Origin: Desulfobacterales bacterium | GTDB lineage: Bacteria > Desulfobacterota > Desulfobacteria > Desulfobacterales > JAHEIW01 | NCBI GenBank assembly: GCA_020353355.1 | Contig: CP070694.1 | Location: forward strand, 4,497,646-4,530,905 | Length of the DNA: 33,260 nt | Direction of reading: 5' to 3' | Part shown: positions 15,327 through 23,017 of the stretch, one piece after another | How positions within the stretch are numbered: the stretch's first letter is position 1 | Layout of the letters: the number at the start of each line of letters is the position of its first letter | Position numbers and translations under genes: made by a program | The notes under the pieces: generated by a model | Told to the model about the DNA's origin: nothing | Databases searched by the model: none | The model's input: the letters and a program-made list of their open reading frames with translations, nothing else

Positions 15327-15998
15327 TTATCCGGCTTCGGCTGAATCAGCATCTAAGCCTTGCGGCCGCAGCGCAGCAGTTGGGCAGACGGCCGCACATT
15401 TGCCGCAGGAGGGACATTTTTCCTCTACCATTGAGGCGTCTGCAGATAGGGTCAGCCTGGTTTTATTTCCCCGGTAGGCAAAGTCTAAGAGCGGTTCTCC
15501 ATGCAGCTTGCTGCACACCCAGACACATTTGCCGCAAATGATGCACTGGATGGGATCATAGGTGATGTAAGCATTGGTGGTGTCCAAGGGCAGAAACTCC
15601 GCGGGCAGCCCCCTGAAGTCTTCAGGCCGCTTGAGCTTGACTTTGACTTTGGCCGCAAGTTTTTGCAAATCACATTTTTTGTTCTTCCAGCACGCCCGGC
15701 AATCAAGGTTATGGTAGGCGATGAGCAATTTATAGGCAGTGCGGCGTATCCGCATGACTTCCGGGGTTTGGGTGTACACCTTCATGCCGTTTTGCACCGG
15801 CAGCGTACAGGCGGTCACCAAGCCCCGGCCCTCGACATGAACATAACACAGGCGGCATCCCCCGTAGGGGAGCTCGGCCTCAGGTATATAACAAAGGTTG
15901 GGGATGTAAATCTCGGACGCCAATGCGGCCTCTAAAATTTTGGTCCCCACGCTGGCTTTCACCGCTTTGTCGTCGATGGTTAATTCAACTTGCTCCAT
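15327..15998 (-). CDS. HoxU/NuoG-N-terminal-like iron-sulfur subunit of a diaphorase
   Basis: 223 residues. It has the full N-terminal module of NuoG/HoxU/HydA: 2Fe-2S ligands C36, C48, C51, C64; a His(Cys)3 4Fe-4S site H96, C100, C103, C109; then two ferredoxin-type 4Fe-4S sites, the first starting C152-x2-C155-x2-C158-x3-C162 and the second CPSCGKCAAVCP near the C-terminus. The protein ends there, without the molybdopterin or H-cluster domain found in formate dehydrogenase or FeFe-hydrogenase. It begins two bases after the NuoF-like stop codon, so the subunits are made together. It should carry electrons from the NuoF-like subunit to a partner not encoded next to it; CFeSP/RACo are candidates by context. 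Confidence 0.9.
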   Translation of the reverse strand: MEQVELTIDDKAVKASVGTKILEAALASEIYIPNLCYIPEAELPYGGCRLCYVHVEGRGLVTACTLPVQNGMKVYTQTPEVMRIRRTAYKLLIAYHNLDCRACWKNKKCDLQKLAAKVKVKLKRPEDFRGLPAEFLPLDTTNAYITYDPIQCIICGKCVWVCSKLHGEPLLDFAYRGNKTRLTLSADASMVEEKCPSCGKCAAVCPTAALRPQGLDADSAEAG

Positions 15999-16000
15999 GC

Positions 16001-17926
16001 TTATTCATCCTCGTCGGTCGGCGCCTCACCGGCAGGTATCTCACTGGGGGGCACTTCACTGATGGGTGAAACTTTGACCACCGCGTCATACTCCGGGGGA
16101 CAGACCTCCAAGCAATTCCCGCATTTGACGCATTTTTCTTGATCAACTACTTTATAGCGCTTGGGGTGTTCGACAATCGCTTCAGTAGGACAAACGACAA
16201 CACAATGTTCGCACCCTCGATAACATTTTTGCGGAATAATGTAATAGGCGATCAGGTCGCGACACACCAGTGCCGGGCAACGTTTTTCCTGAAGGTGTGC
16301 TTGATATTCTTCTTTAAAATATCGGATGGTGGTCAACACCGGATTAGGGGCCGACTTACCCAGTCCGCACAAGGATCCGGCGATGATGTCTTCACCCAAA
16401 GCAACGAGCTGCTCGATATCCTCGGATTTGCCCAGGCCGCTGACGATATCGTTCAGAATACTCAGCATTTGGGTGGTTCCCAGGCGGCACAGGACGCACT
16501 TGCCGCAGGATTCCTGCACGGTGAAGTCCAGAAAAAAACGGGCGGCGTCAACCATGCAGTTATCTTCGTCCATGATAATCATACCGCCGGAACCCATCAT
16601 TGCGCCCGCTTCCAGAAGAGAATCAAAGTCAATGGGGGTATCGAGAAACGATTCCGGCAAACACCCCCCCTCAGGTCCCCCAGTTTGCACCCCATTATAC
16701 ATTTTGCCGCCGATTACCCCCCCACCGATATCATCGACAACCGTCCGCAGGGAGGTGCCCATGGGCACCTCCACCAGCCCGACGTTTTGCACCTTGCCTG
16801 CCAATGCAAAAACGGCCGTGCCCTTGCTCCCCTCGGTGCCGATGTTCGCAAAGAATTCACTTCCCCGTTCAATGATCACTGGAATGTAAGCGAAGGTTTT
16901 GACGTTGTTGAGCTGAGTGGGTTTTTGGCGAAATCCCGATTCAATGGACTGGGGGGGTCTGACCCGCGGAAATCCTCTTTTGCCCTCGATTGAGTACATC
17001 AGGGCACTGGACTCACCGCAAATAAAAGCCCCTGCACCTTGAAACACCTCGATGTCGAAGTTAAAGCCGGTCTCCAAAATATCTTCGCCCAACAGCCCAA
17101 ATTGCTTTGCCTGTCCAATAGCCGTTTTGAGCCGTTGCACCGCAAGGGGATACTCCATCCGGGTATATATGTACCCTTGAGAAGATTTCAGTACAAAGGC
17201 ACAGATGATCATACCTTCCAAAACGGCATGCGGATCACTCTCAAGCACAATCCTGTCCATGAAAGCACCCGGGTCGCCTTCATCAGCGTTGCAAATTACA
17301 TACTTGGGCGTGTTGGCAGACTTCAGGCAAGCCTCCAGTTTTCTACCGGTGGGAAACCCGGCCCCGCCCCTTCCCCGCAACCCTGATTGCTTGATTTGCT
17401 CCACAATATCCGCCGGGTTCATTTTGAGGGCCTTGTTCAGGGCACTGTAACCGCCCAGAGCAATGTAGTGATTGATGTTTTGCGGATCGATGAAACCGCA
17501 ATTTCTAAGCAGCAATCGGAGTTCATGTTCAGACCGGGGCAATTCGGGAATATGGGGTGGGCTGCCATCGCCGCCCTCGAGGGTTCCCAACGCAATTTCC
17601 ATGCAGGGGTCATCCTCCTGCAGATACCCTTCAACCAACCGCGTAACCATTTCCGGGGTCACATTGTTGTAACAGATACGGGGATAATCCGGTTTACTGA
17701 TGATCACCAATGGTTCATAATTGCCATAGCCCACTGAACCGGTTGAAACGATCTTGGCCTCCAGATTTAACCTGGCAAGCTCTTTTTCAAACTCCGCAAC
17801 AACCTCCAGGGCGCCTGCGGCCCGGTCACTGGTTGCAGCACCGATCCGTATCACCGGGATTCCGTCCCCTTCCAGAGACTCCCATTGCGCGATGGCGTTC
17901 TGTCTGATTTCATCAAATGTCATCAT
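16001..17926 (-). CDS. NuoF/HoxF/HydB-like NADH-binding flavoprotein with C-terminal ferredoxin domain
   Basis: 641 residues. N-terminal thioredoxin-like region (about 1-120), then the Nqo1 core: GRGGAGFPTGRKLEAC (FMN/NADH Gly-rich loop), GAGAFICGESSALMYSIEG, and the 4Fe-4S motif ESCGKCVLCRLG with a later GSLCG Cys. The C-terminus adds CPALVC and a two-cluster ferredoxin (CYRGCEHCVVVCP, with one more residue than usual between the first two Cys, and CVKCGNCLEVCP), as in HydB of electron-bifurcating hydrogenases. It should oxidise NADH or reduce NAD. It is followed immediately by the HoxU-like subunit and preceded, after a 304-base gap with a palindromic element, by the NuoE-like subunit. The ATG has no clear Shine-Dalgarno sequence. 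Confidence 0.92.
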   Translation of the reverse strand: MMTFDEIRQNAIAQWESLEGDGIPVIRIGAATSDRAAGALEVVAEFEKELARLNLEAKIVSTGSVGYGNYEPLVIISKPDYPRICYNNVTPEMVTRLVEGYLQEDDPCMEIALGTLEGGDGSPPHIPELPRSEHELRLLLRNCGFIDPQNINHYIALGGYSALNKALKMNPADIVEQIKQSGLRGRGGAGFPTGRKLEACLKSANTPKYVICNADEGDPGAFMDRIVLESDPHAVLEGMIICAFVLKSSQGYIYTRMEYPLAVQRLKTAIGQAKQFGLLGEDILETGFNFDIEVFQGAGAFICGESSALMYSIEGKRGFPRVRPPQSIESGFRQKPTQLNNVKTFAYIPVIIERGSEFFANIGTEGSKGTAVFALAGKVQNVGLVEVPMGTSLRTVVDDIGGGVIGGKMYNGVQTGGPEGGCLPESFLDTPIDFDSLLEAGAMMGSGGMIIMDEDNCMVDAARFFLDFTVQESCGKCVLCRLGTTQMLSILNDIVSGLGKSEDIEQLVALGEDIIAGSLCGLGKSAPNPVLTTIRYFKEEYQAHLQEKRCPALVCRDLIAYYIIPQKCYRGCEHCVVVCPTEAIVEHPKRYKVVDQEKCVKCGNCLEVCPPEYDAVVKVSPISEVPPSEIPAGEAPTDEDE

Positions 17927-18000
17927 AGTATTTTATCTAATCTGATTTAAGCAGAATCAAAAAATCGTTAAATCAACAAGGCATTAAAGATTCGAAGCAC

Positions 18001-18128
18001 GAAATCCGAAACAAATCCCAAATTCGAATGTTCCAATTTTCAAAACGATGCCAGCATTACGCATTCATTCAAATTTGATTTTGTTTTGGTCATTGGAATT
18101 TCTATCATTTGATATTGTTTCGGATTTC
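18001..18128. repeat. long imperfect inverted repeat between nuoE-like and nuoF-like genes
   Basis: Arms of 46 bases (18001-18046 and 18083-18128) are inverted repeats; the outer 14 bases pair perfectly (GAAATCCGAAACAA) and about two thirds of all positions match. Flanking copies of CGGATTTCGA-like units extend it to about 18147. It accounts for most of the 304-base gap 17927-18230, where I see no gene. It interrupts an otherwise tightly packed gene set and looks like a structured mobile repeat. Confidence 0.6.
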
Positions 18129-18230
18129 GATATTCGGATTTCGAATTTAATTTATCTTTAAATCAAAGTCTCCTAGACATCGACAAAGTCTTATTAATAC
18201 TAAGGCTAATAATTACTTCTTATAGGTTGT

Positions 18231-18752
18231 TTAATTATCTGCTTCCGCCTTGGCAGCTTCTGCTTCTTCCATTTTAAGGTTGACCAGTACTTCGTCTACT
18301 TTGGTAGAGGTCATCTTCGGAAAAATTTTTTCGCCGATGACCATCACCGGCGCCAATCCGCAGCAGCCAATACAGGCGACCCTGTCCAGACTGAACTGTT
18401 TATCCTCGGTAATTCCGCCCACTTCGACATCCAGCGCCCTTTCGAGGGCTTCCAGGACCAGCCCGCCGCCAACCATGTGACAGGCCGTCCCCATACACAT
18501 CTGGATGGGATGTTTCCCAAGGGGAATGTACCGAAAATGGTTATAAAACGAAGCCACACCATAAATCTGAACATCGGTCATTTCCAGATAAGCCCCGATC
18601 TCGCTGATTGCCAGCTTGGGAAGATAGCCAAAGGCCTCCTGCACCCTTTGCAGAATGGGAATAAGATGGCTTCTGTCTGGCTCAAATTGAACCAGGATTT
18701 GGGCTATTGCTGCTTTAATTTGCTGGACTTCCGCTGCGCTTTGCTCTTCCAT
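18231..18752 (-). CDS. NuoE/HoxE-like 2Fe-2S subunit of the diaphorase
   Basis: 173 residues from the ATG at 18752, which overlaps the acsC stop codon (TAATG) and indicates translational coupling; an in-frame ATG at 18764 would add four residues. The protein has the N-terminal helical bundle (FGYLPKLAISEIGAYLEM) and a thioredoxin-like domain with 2Fe-2S ligands C86, C91, C127 and C131 (CMGTAC and CIGCC). It ends in a short acidic Ala/Glu tail. It pairs with the NuoF-like flavoprotein as the NADH-oxidising head. The overlap with acsC is the strongest sign that this diaphorase works with the corrinoid iron-sulfur protein. Confidence 0.92.
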   Translation of the reverse strand: MEEQSAAEVQQIKAAIAQILVQFEPDRSHLIPILQRVQEAFGYLPKLAISEIGAYLEMTDVQIYGVASFYNHFRYIPLGKHPIQMCMGTACHMVGGGLVLEALERALDVEVGGITEDKQFSLDRVACIGCCGLAPVMVIGEKIFPKMTSTKVDEVLVNLKMEEAEAAKAEADN

Positions 18753-20101
18753 TATGCTTTCCATTGCTCAGATAGAAATTTCGGAATATCGCTTCCTTCC
18801 AGAGGACCCAGGATGATTTCCCAACCGGGAAGCTCTTCCTCCAACTCGGCCACTAGCTTCTTGGCCACGCCCGGAATGATAAGCTTTCTGTGTTTCACTT
18901 TGTCTGCCACACCGTATTTCTTAAAAAATTCAGCAATCGCCTCCCCGTTGAACTTGCCCGAGGTCCAGGCGGCCATGACTCCCAGCCCTTCGGTATTATT
19001 AATGCATAAATAAGCCGGCATATTGCCCTCCTCGATCGCCGCGGACACAATAAAATAATCCAGCGCATAATTGGTGGAGATCAGGACGGGGGAGTTTTCA
19101 TCAGGGTTGCCGATCGCGTATGCCTTTTCTTCGACGGTCATCGGTCTTCTGGGATCGCTGAAAATATTGAACCGAAGTACGAGGAGGGGCAAAAGAAAGT
19201 GTGCATTTGCTTGAGACCACACCACGATGCCGGCATATTTGGTCATGAGTGCAGCGGCTGCCAGTGTCTCCTGGAATCTATCCGGGTACATGAAGCAGGG
19301 AAAGGCAATGGTCGGATACCCAAGGGGCCTGAAGCCTTTTTTCAAAGCAGCCCTTCTAATGAGGGTTTGATCTCGAATACCTTCCAACATATTTTTAAAG
19401 CCGGGATCCAAAACCATGTCTTCGATTCCGGCATCTTTCAAATCCGATGTAACAGATACGACCGCATCGATGCTTTGCCCTTTGACGCCTGCTGCAACAC
19501 CAAGTTTTTTAAGTTTCGGAATGGCGACGTTCATATTCTCATTGGTTATGGGATAAACAAGTGGTTTTCTGTCAGCACACAGCGCGGCTGCGGAAAACAA
19601 GACATCCGTATCCTCACAGATCAAAATCAGTGCAGCTTCCGTGGTTTGATAGGCTTTTTTGACCAACGCCTGGAATTTGTCTTTATCGCCGGATTCAAAG
19701 CAAAGCGCCAGCAGATTGATCCTGAGCTTTTGTCCGATTCTTTCAAAATCAAATGTGTTGATGTGCTTTAGCTTTTCTTCGATTTCCGATTCGGCTCCCT
19801 TATCTGAGATCAGGATGGCGATGCCGGGTTCGTGAAAAAAGGTCTTCTCATGCCGGAACATGACTTGTTCTTCACCAATGGACAGTGTATTTTCACCCGT
19901 TCCGATGGTCACAAGCTTTATGGGAGGGGCCATGGCGGCCTCCAGTTGCGCCTTAACTTGCGGATCCAGATAAGGACAATCCTCAAGTTTAGCGCCCCCT
20001 GTGGCCAATTTCATGGCAAACGCAAAACAGGTTGCATAACCGCATTCTTTGCAGTTGGTTTTGGGCAACATTTTCATTATTTCCGCTCCCTTGAGCGCCA
20101 T
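18752..20101 (-). CDS. acsC: corrinoid iron-sulfur protein large subunit (CFeSP gamma)
   Basis: 449 residues, the usual length. The N-terminal 4Fe-4S domain has C17, C20, C25 and C42 (KTNCKECGYATCFAFAMK), followed by a TIM barrel and a C-terminal cobamide-binding domain (from about 330, including INNTEGLGVMAAWTSGKF). CFeSP accepts the methyl group from methyl-H4folate on its cobalt and passes it to acetyl-CoA synthase; its 4Fe-4S cluster is used for reductive reactivation. AGGAGG precedes the ATG. Lies 73 bases after acsD, a gap that contains a perfect TAGGGGC/GCCCCTA hairpin (20144-20160) without a T run. The downstream nuoE-like gene overlaps its stop codon. Confidence 0.95.
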   Translation of the reverse strand: MALKGAEIMKMLPKTNCKECGYATCFAFAMKLATGGAKLEDCPYLDPQVKAQLEAAMAPPIKLVTIGTGENTLSIGEEQVMFRHEKTFFHEPGIAILISDKGAESEIEEKLKHINTFDFERIGQKLRINLLALCFESGDKDKFQALVKKAYQTTEAALILICEDTDVLFSAAALCADRKPLVYPITNENMNVAIPKLKKLGVAAGVKGQSIDAVVSVTSDLKDAGIEDMVLDPGFKNMLEGIRDQTLIRRAALKKGFRPLGYPTIAFPCFMYPDRFQETLAAAALMTKYAGIVVWSQANAHFLLPLLVLRFNIFSDPRRPMTVEEKAYAIGNPDENSPVLISTNYALDYFIVSAAIEEGNMPAYLCINNTEGLGVMAAWTSGKFNGEAIAEFFKKYGVADKVKHRKLIIPGVAKKLVAELEEELPGWEIILGPLEGSDIPKFLSEQWKA

Positions 20102-20174
20102 AACAAACCTCCTATTTCTTCATAAAGTGAGCCAAGTAAACGTTAGGGGCTTCGCCCCTATTGCAATGGTGTAA

Positions 20175-21077
20175 TTAAACAACCATCTCTTTAATCAGCT
20201 TGAGTGCCTCCGGATGCCTGAGGATGAGGAGATTGGCTCCGGCCAAAATGAACGTGATACCGGTGATGGCCTCCCAGAGGATGCCTTGTTCTCTATTTTC
20301 CTTTGCCTCTTTGGTTCTCCAGCAATCTCCTCCGAAATCACAAAGGATGGGCATCTGCATCATTTTGTCTTTGTCAGCGAGGCCGAATTGCTTGATCTCT
20401 TCAATGATCGAAAATGTATATTCAAGTCCATAACCCAGGGCTGATGCCGTGGGATCAATCACAATCTTTTCCGGAGGGAAAAACTTGCAAAGGGCGATAT
20501 TCAATTCTTTGGTCAGATTGGCATCCATAGACGCCTGGGCCACGATGGCATGGCCGTGCTCCATTGCAGCTTTGGCAATCTCTTCATAGTTACCCTTTAC
20601 CAGAGGAGCCAGGAGTAAGTTTTTACCGGAGCATGCACGGGCGACTTGCGTTAACACCTGTGCGTCCTTCTCTTCCATATCTGTCCCCCACACGATCAGC
20701 GGGACATCCACGGCATCTGCCACTATTTTTGTAATCTCGGCCGCTTCTTCCGCTGATCCGTTCTTGCCCATGGGATCAGCGCTTAGCAGCCGAAGGCAAA
20801 GCATTTCGGCTCCGAATACCTCAACACATTTCTTGGCCCACTTGACCGGATCGGATACGACATCTTCAAATGGTTCCAATACCGACGGTGCCCAATTCTC
20901 CGGTTCTGTGTCCAGAATTTCCAATGCCAGTCCCGGTGGGTTCGGAAGTGAACCTTCAAAAAAATGGAACGGCAACGTGTTTTCTCCCCCTATTTTGAGG
21001 GCCTTTTCTCCGTGTCCCACAACGGTCTCTCTGATGTTTACTGAGATTTTCTCCAACGGCGGCTCATACTTCATCAT
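20175..21077 (-). CDS. acsD: corrinoid iron-sulfur protein small subunit (CFeSP delta, CdhD/AcsD)
   Basis: 300 residues. A TIM-barrel protein with the family blocks VGGENTLPFHFFEG-like (IGGENTLPFHFFEGSLPN here), PVKWAKKCVEVFGAEMLCL, VPLIVWGTDMEEKD, DPTASALGYGLEYTFS and PILCDFGGDCWR. It forms the heterodimer with AcsC that holds the cobamide at the interface. The start with two adjacent Met codons follows AAGGAGG. It is 12 bases after acsE, so the two are cotranscribed. Slightly shorter than the roughly 310-320 residues I recall for acetogen homologues. Confidence 0.95.
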   Translation of the reverse strand: MMKYEPPLEKISVNIRETVVGHGEKALKIGGENTLPFHFFEGSLPNPPGLALEILDTEPENWAPSVLEPFEDVVSDPVKWAKKCVEVFGAEMLCLRLLSADPMGKNGSAEEAAEITKIVADAVDVPLIVWGTDMEEKDAQVLTQVARACSGKNLLLAPLVKGNYEEIAKAAMEHGHAIVAQASMDANLTKELNIALCKFFPPEKIVIDPTASALGYGLEYTFSIIEEIKQFGLADKDKMMQMPILCDFGGDCWRTKEAKENREQGILWEAITGITFILAGANLLILRHPEALKLIKEMVV

Positions 21078-21089
21078 ATCTGCCTCCTT

Positions 21090-21968
21090 CTATACTTCTA
21101 ACCAGGAATGTGAATACAGAGACTTGCCCATCAGAACCTGAACCGTTTTTACATACTCAAGCTCTTTTTGAGGAAGCGCAGAGATATCCATATTCTCTTC
21201 ATCCATGGCACGATAAATGAGCTCAACCATCTCCGGCACCTCTCCCCGGATGAGACGAATAAGTTCCCGGTCAAAGCCACTGACAATGGCGGAATGCTGG
21301 CCATATCTTCCGATCATGACCAGGAAAGTGCGATTGAGCAGGCTTTTCAGTTCCTTGGGAGCACCATAGGATAAATTGGACAACCCGCAGGTAGACTTGG
21401 CCCCCGGTAGCAAATCCTGCAGCATCTGGATAAATTCAAGGTATGAGGTTACCTGGCGTTGATCAACGCCAATGGGCAGCAGCACAGGGTCCACCCAGAT
21501 ATTCTCATTGGCAATGCCCAATTCATTTGCAACGGCCGCCGACTCCATAATACTGGCTGCGCGTTCATCTGCATCAGAAGGCAATCCGGCATCGTTGATA
21601 ACGGAGAGGACCACGTCAGCCGAATATTTGGCTGCCAGCGGCAGCATGGTTTCCATGCTTTCTGTGGCTCCGGAAGCGGAGTTGAGGAGGGCCTTACTTT
21701 TGCAGAATTTAAGGCCTGCCTCCATGGCTAACGGATTGGTCGTATCCAAACACAGGGGTAGGTCGGTAACCTCTTGGACCGTATTGATGAGCCACTCCAT
21801 GGTCCCTTCAGGATCCTTTTTTACAGGCCCTACATTGACGTCCAAGTAGTCCATGCCATTTTTCGTCTGCGCAGCGACACATTGCTGGATCGGACCCGGT
21901 TCTCGCTCCTTTATCACCCGCGAGATCTCTCCGGACATAACATTTAAGTCTTCACCAATGAGAATCAT
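21090..21968 (-). CDS. acsE: 5-methyltetrahydrofolate:corrinoid iron-sulfur protein methyltransferase
   Basis: 292 residues, about 30 longer than the Moorella enzyme, mainly at the C-terminus. Pterin-binding TIM barrel: YLDVNVGP, PLCLDTTNP and GLSNLSYGAP (the Asn corresponds to the one that helps activate methyl-H4folate), with NRTFLVMI. It moves the methyl group from methyl-H4folate to CFeSP, or back in the oxidative direction. It is the first gene of the leftward acs cluster. GGAGAGG lies about seven bases before the ATG. A 269-base gap upstream contains direct and inverted repeats that could be regulatory. In the methyl-entry model it also links the free corrinoid route to folate. Confidence 0.93.
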   Translation of the reverse strand: MILIGEDLNVMSGEISRVIKEREPGPIQQCVAAQTKNGMDYLDVNVGPVKKDPEGTMEWLINTVQEVTDLPLCLDTTNPLAMEAGLKFCKSKALLNSASGATESMETMLPLAAKYSADVVLSVINDAGLPSDADERAASIMESAAVANELGIANENIWVDPVLLPIGVDQRQVTSYLEFIQMLQDLLPGAKSTCGLSNLSYGAPKELKSLLNRTFLVMIGRYGQHSAIVSGFDRELIRLIRGEVPEMVELIYRAMDEENMDISALPQKELEYVKTVQVLMGKSLYSHSWLEV

Positions 21969-22021
21969 AATACATCCTCTCCTTTTTTAATGGTATTTTA
22001 GGCCTTTTAAACCGTATTTAA

Positions 22022-22070
22022 CGGGATGGCTATAGTCCACGGGATGATTTTTTACCGGATAATGGACTAT
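22022..22070. promoter_or_regulatory. paired repeats upstream of acsE, possible operator
   Basis: CGGGATG occurs twice (22022-22028 and 22040-22046), and ATAGTCCA/TGGACTAT form an 8-bp inverted repeat (22032-22039 and 22063-22070). They lie 54-102 bases upstream of the acsE start, a typical place for regulatory sites. I cannot assign a regulator or a clear -35/-10 pair. Confidence 0.25.
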
Positions 22071-22237
22071 TTTAATGAGTTTTCGACAAGCTTTGACGTT
22101 AGGAAAAGAAGGGAATTTGCCCCCAGGAATTGAGAGTAGATTTTGCCGGGATGGCGAACATCACAATGGACTTAATTGGATCTGGTTTGCGATAAAACTA
22201 ACATGGCGGTAAATGACGACGGATGCGGTGCAGTATC

Positions 22238-22753
22238 TTACATTTGTTGACCCTGTCCGATATAATCCAAATAATTCAATGCATCTTCATCACCCAATTC
22301 AGCAGCATGCTTGAAATCTTCCATGGCTTTGGCATTATCACCCGACAAAAGATAAACTCGGCCTCTGCCGTAATAATACATCCCGTTTTGCGGTTCGAAC
22401 TTGAGCGCCCGATTGATTAAAGAAATCGCCGTTTGAAAATCGCCGAGCTGGCCATAGGATATGCCCTGCTCAAAATGGGCCCGGCTGTGATTTGGATTCA
22501 GGGTTATGGCTTTTGCAAAATAGCGGATAGCGGCTTTATCGTTTCCATAGGTGGCAACCAGGGCGCCCTTCCTGAACCAATAGTCCGCGTCTTTTTGCAA
22601 AGCTTTAGATTTCTTCTTCGTCGTTCGGCTTAAGGCCGGACCCTTTTTGCTCGATGTCTTTTCTTGCGCCCACGACAGGTCCCAATAACCGCTAATAAGT
22701 GTCAAAACCAGAAAGCCGCAAAATAAAATTAAGCGCGTTTGTTTGTGTTTCAT
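22238..22753 (-). CDS. exported TPR repeat protein
   Basis: 171 residues with a signal peptide (MKHKQTRLILFCGFLVLTL..., cleavage near the WAQE at about 29-32), a Lys/Ser-rich linker, and three TPR motifs (about 56-160), for example AIRYFAKAITLNPNHSRAHF and AISLINRALKFEPQNGMYYY. It is a periplasmic or envelope-bound protein-interaction scaffold; the partner is unknown. TAGGAGAA precedes the ATG by six bases. It lies on the same strand as the acs cluster, 269 bases upstream, but with no functional link visible. Confidence 0.8.
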   Translation of the reverse strand: MKHKQTRLILFCGFLVLTLISGYWDLSWAQEKTSSKKGPALSRTTKKKSKALQKDADYWFRKGALVATYGNDKAAIRYFAKAITLNPNHSRAHFEQGISYGQLGDFQTAISLINRALKFEPQNGMYYYGRGRVYLLSGDNAKAMEDFKHAAELGDEDALNYLDYIGQGQQM

Positions 22754-22856
22754 GCAATTCTCCTATATCATAAGTACAAAATTTTATTGTACTATATGTC
22801 ATAAATCGCCGGCCTGTCAAAATAAAAAGGCCGTGACGATGCCGAACAAATCCATA

Positions 22857-22885
22857 TTGACAATAAACCTGTGCTTCGCTATTTA
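22857..22885 (+). promoter_or_regulatory. possible sigma70-type promoter for the ABC transporter operon
   Basis: A perfect TTGACA (22857-22862) is followed after 17 bases by TATTTA (22880-22885), a weak -10. It lies about 130 bases upstream of the substrate-binding protein gene. The poor -10 makes this tentative. Confidence 0.3.
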
Positions 22886-23017
22886 GCGTGTTCATCTTTA
22901 TCCGATCGCAGGAAGCTATCATATAATGGGGTGGAGCTAAATCCGATACTTAATTGATAAGGCTCTCGAAATCCGTCTTTTACCCCTGCATTGTGAAAAT
23001 TTAAAAAGGAGGCTGGT

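Noticed and set aside
16139-16993. Plus-strand frame of 284 codons opposite the NuoF-like gene
   Set aside because: It is antisense to well-conserved flavoprotein motifs and shows no family features.
15327-18752. A complete electron-bifurcating hydrogenase or formate dehydrogenase
   Set aside because: Only the diaphorase-type subunits are present; no H-cluster or molybdopterin-binding catalytic subunit is encoded in the window.
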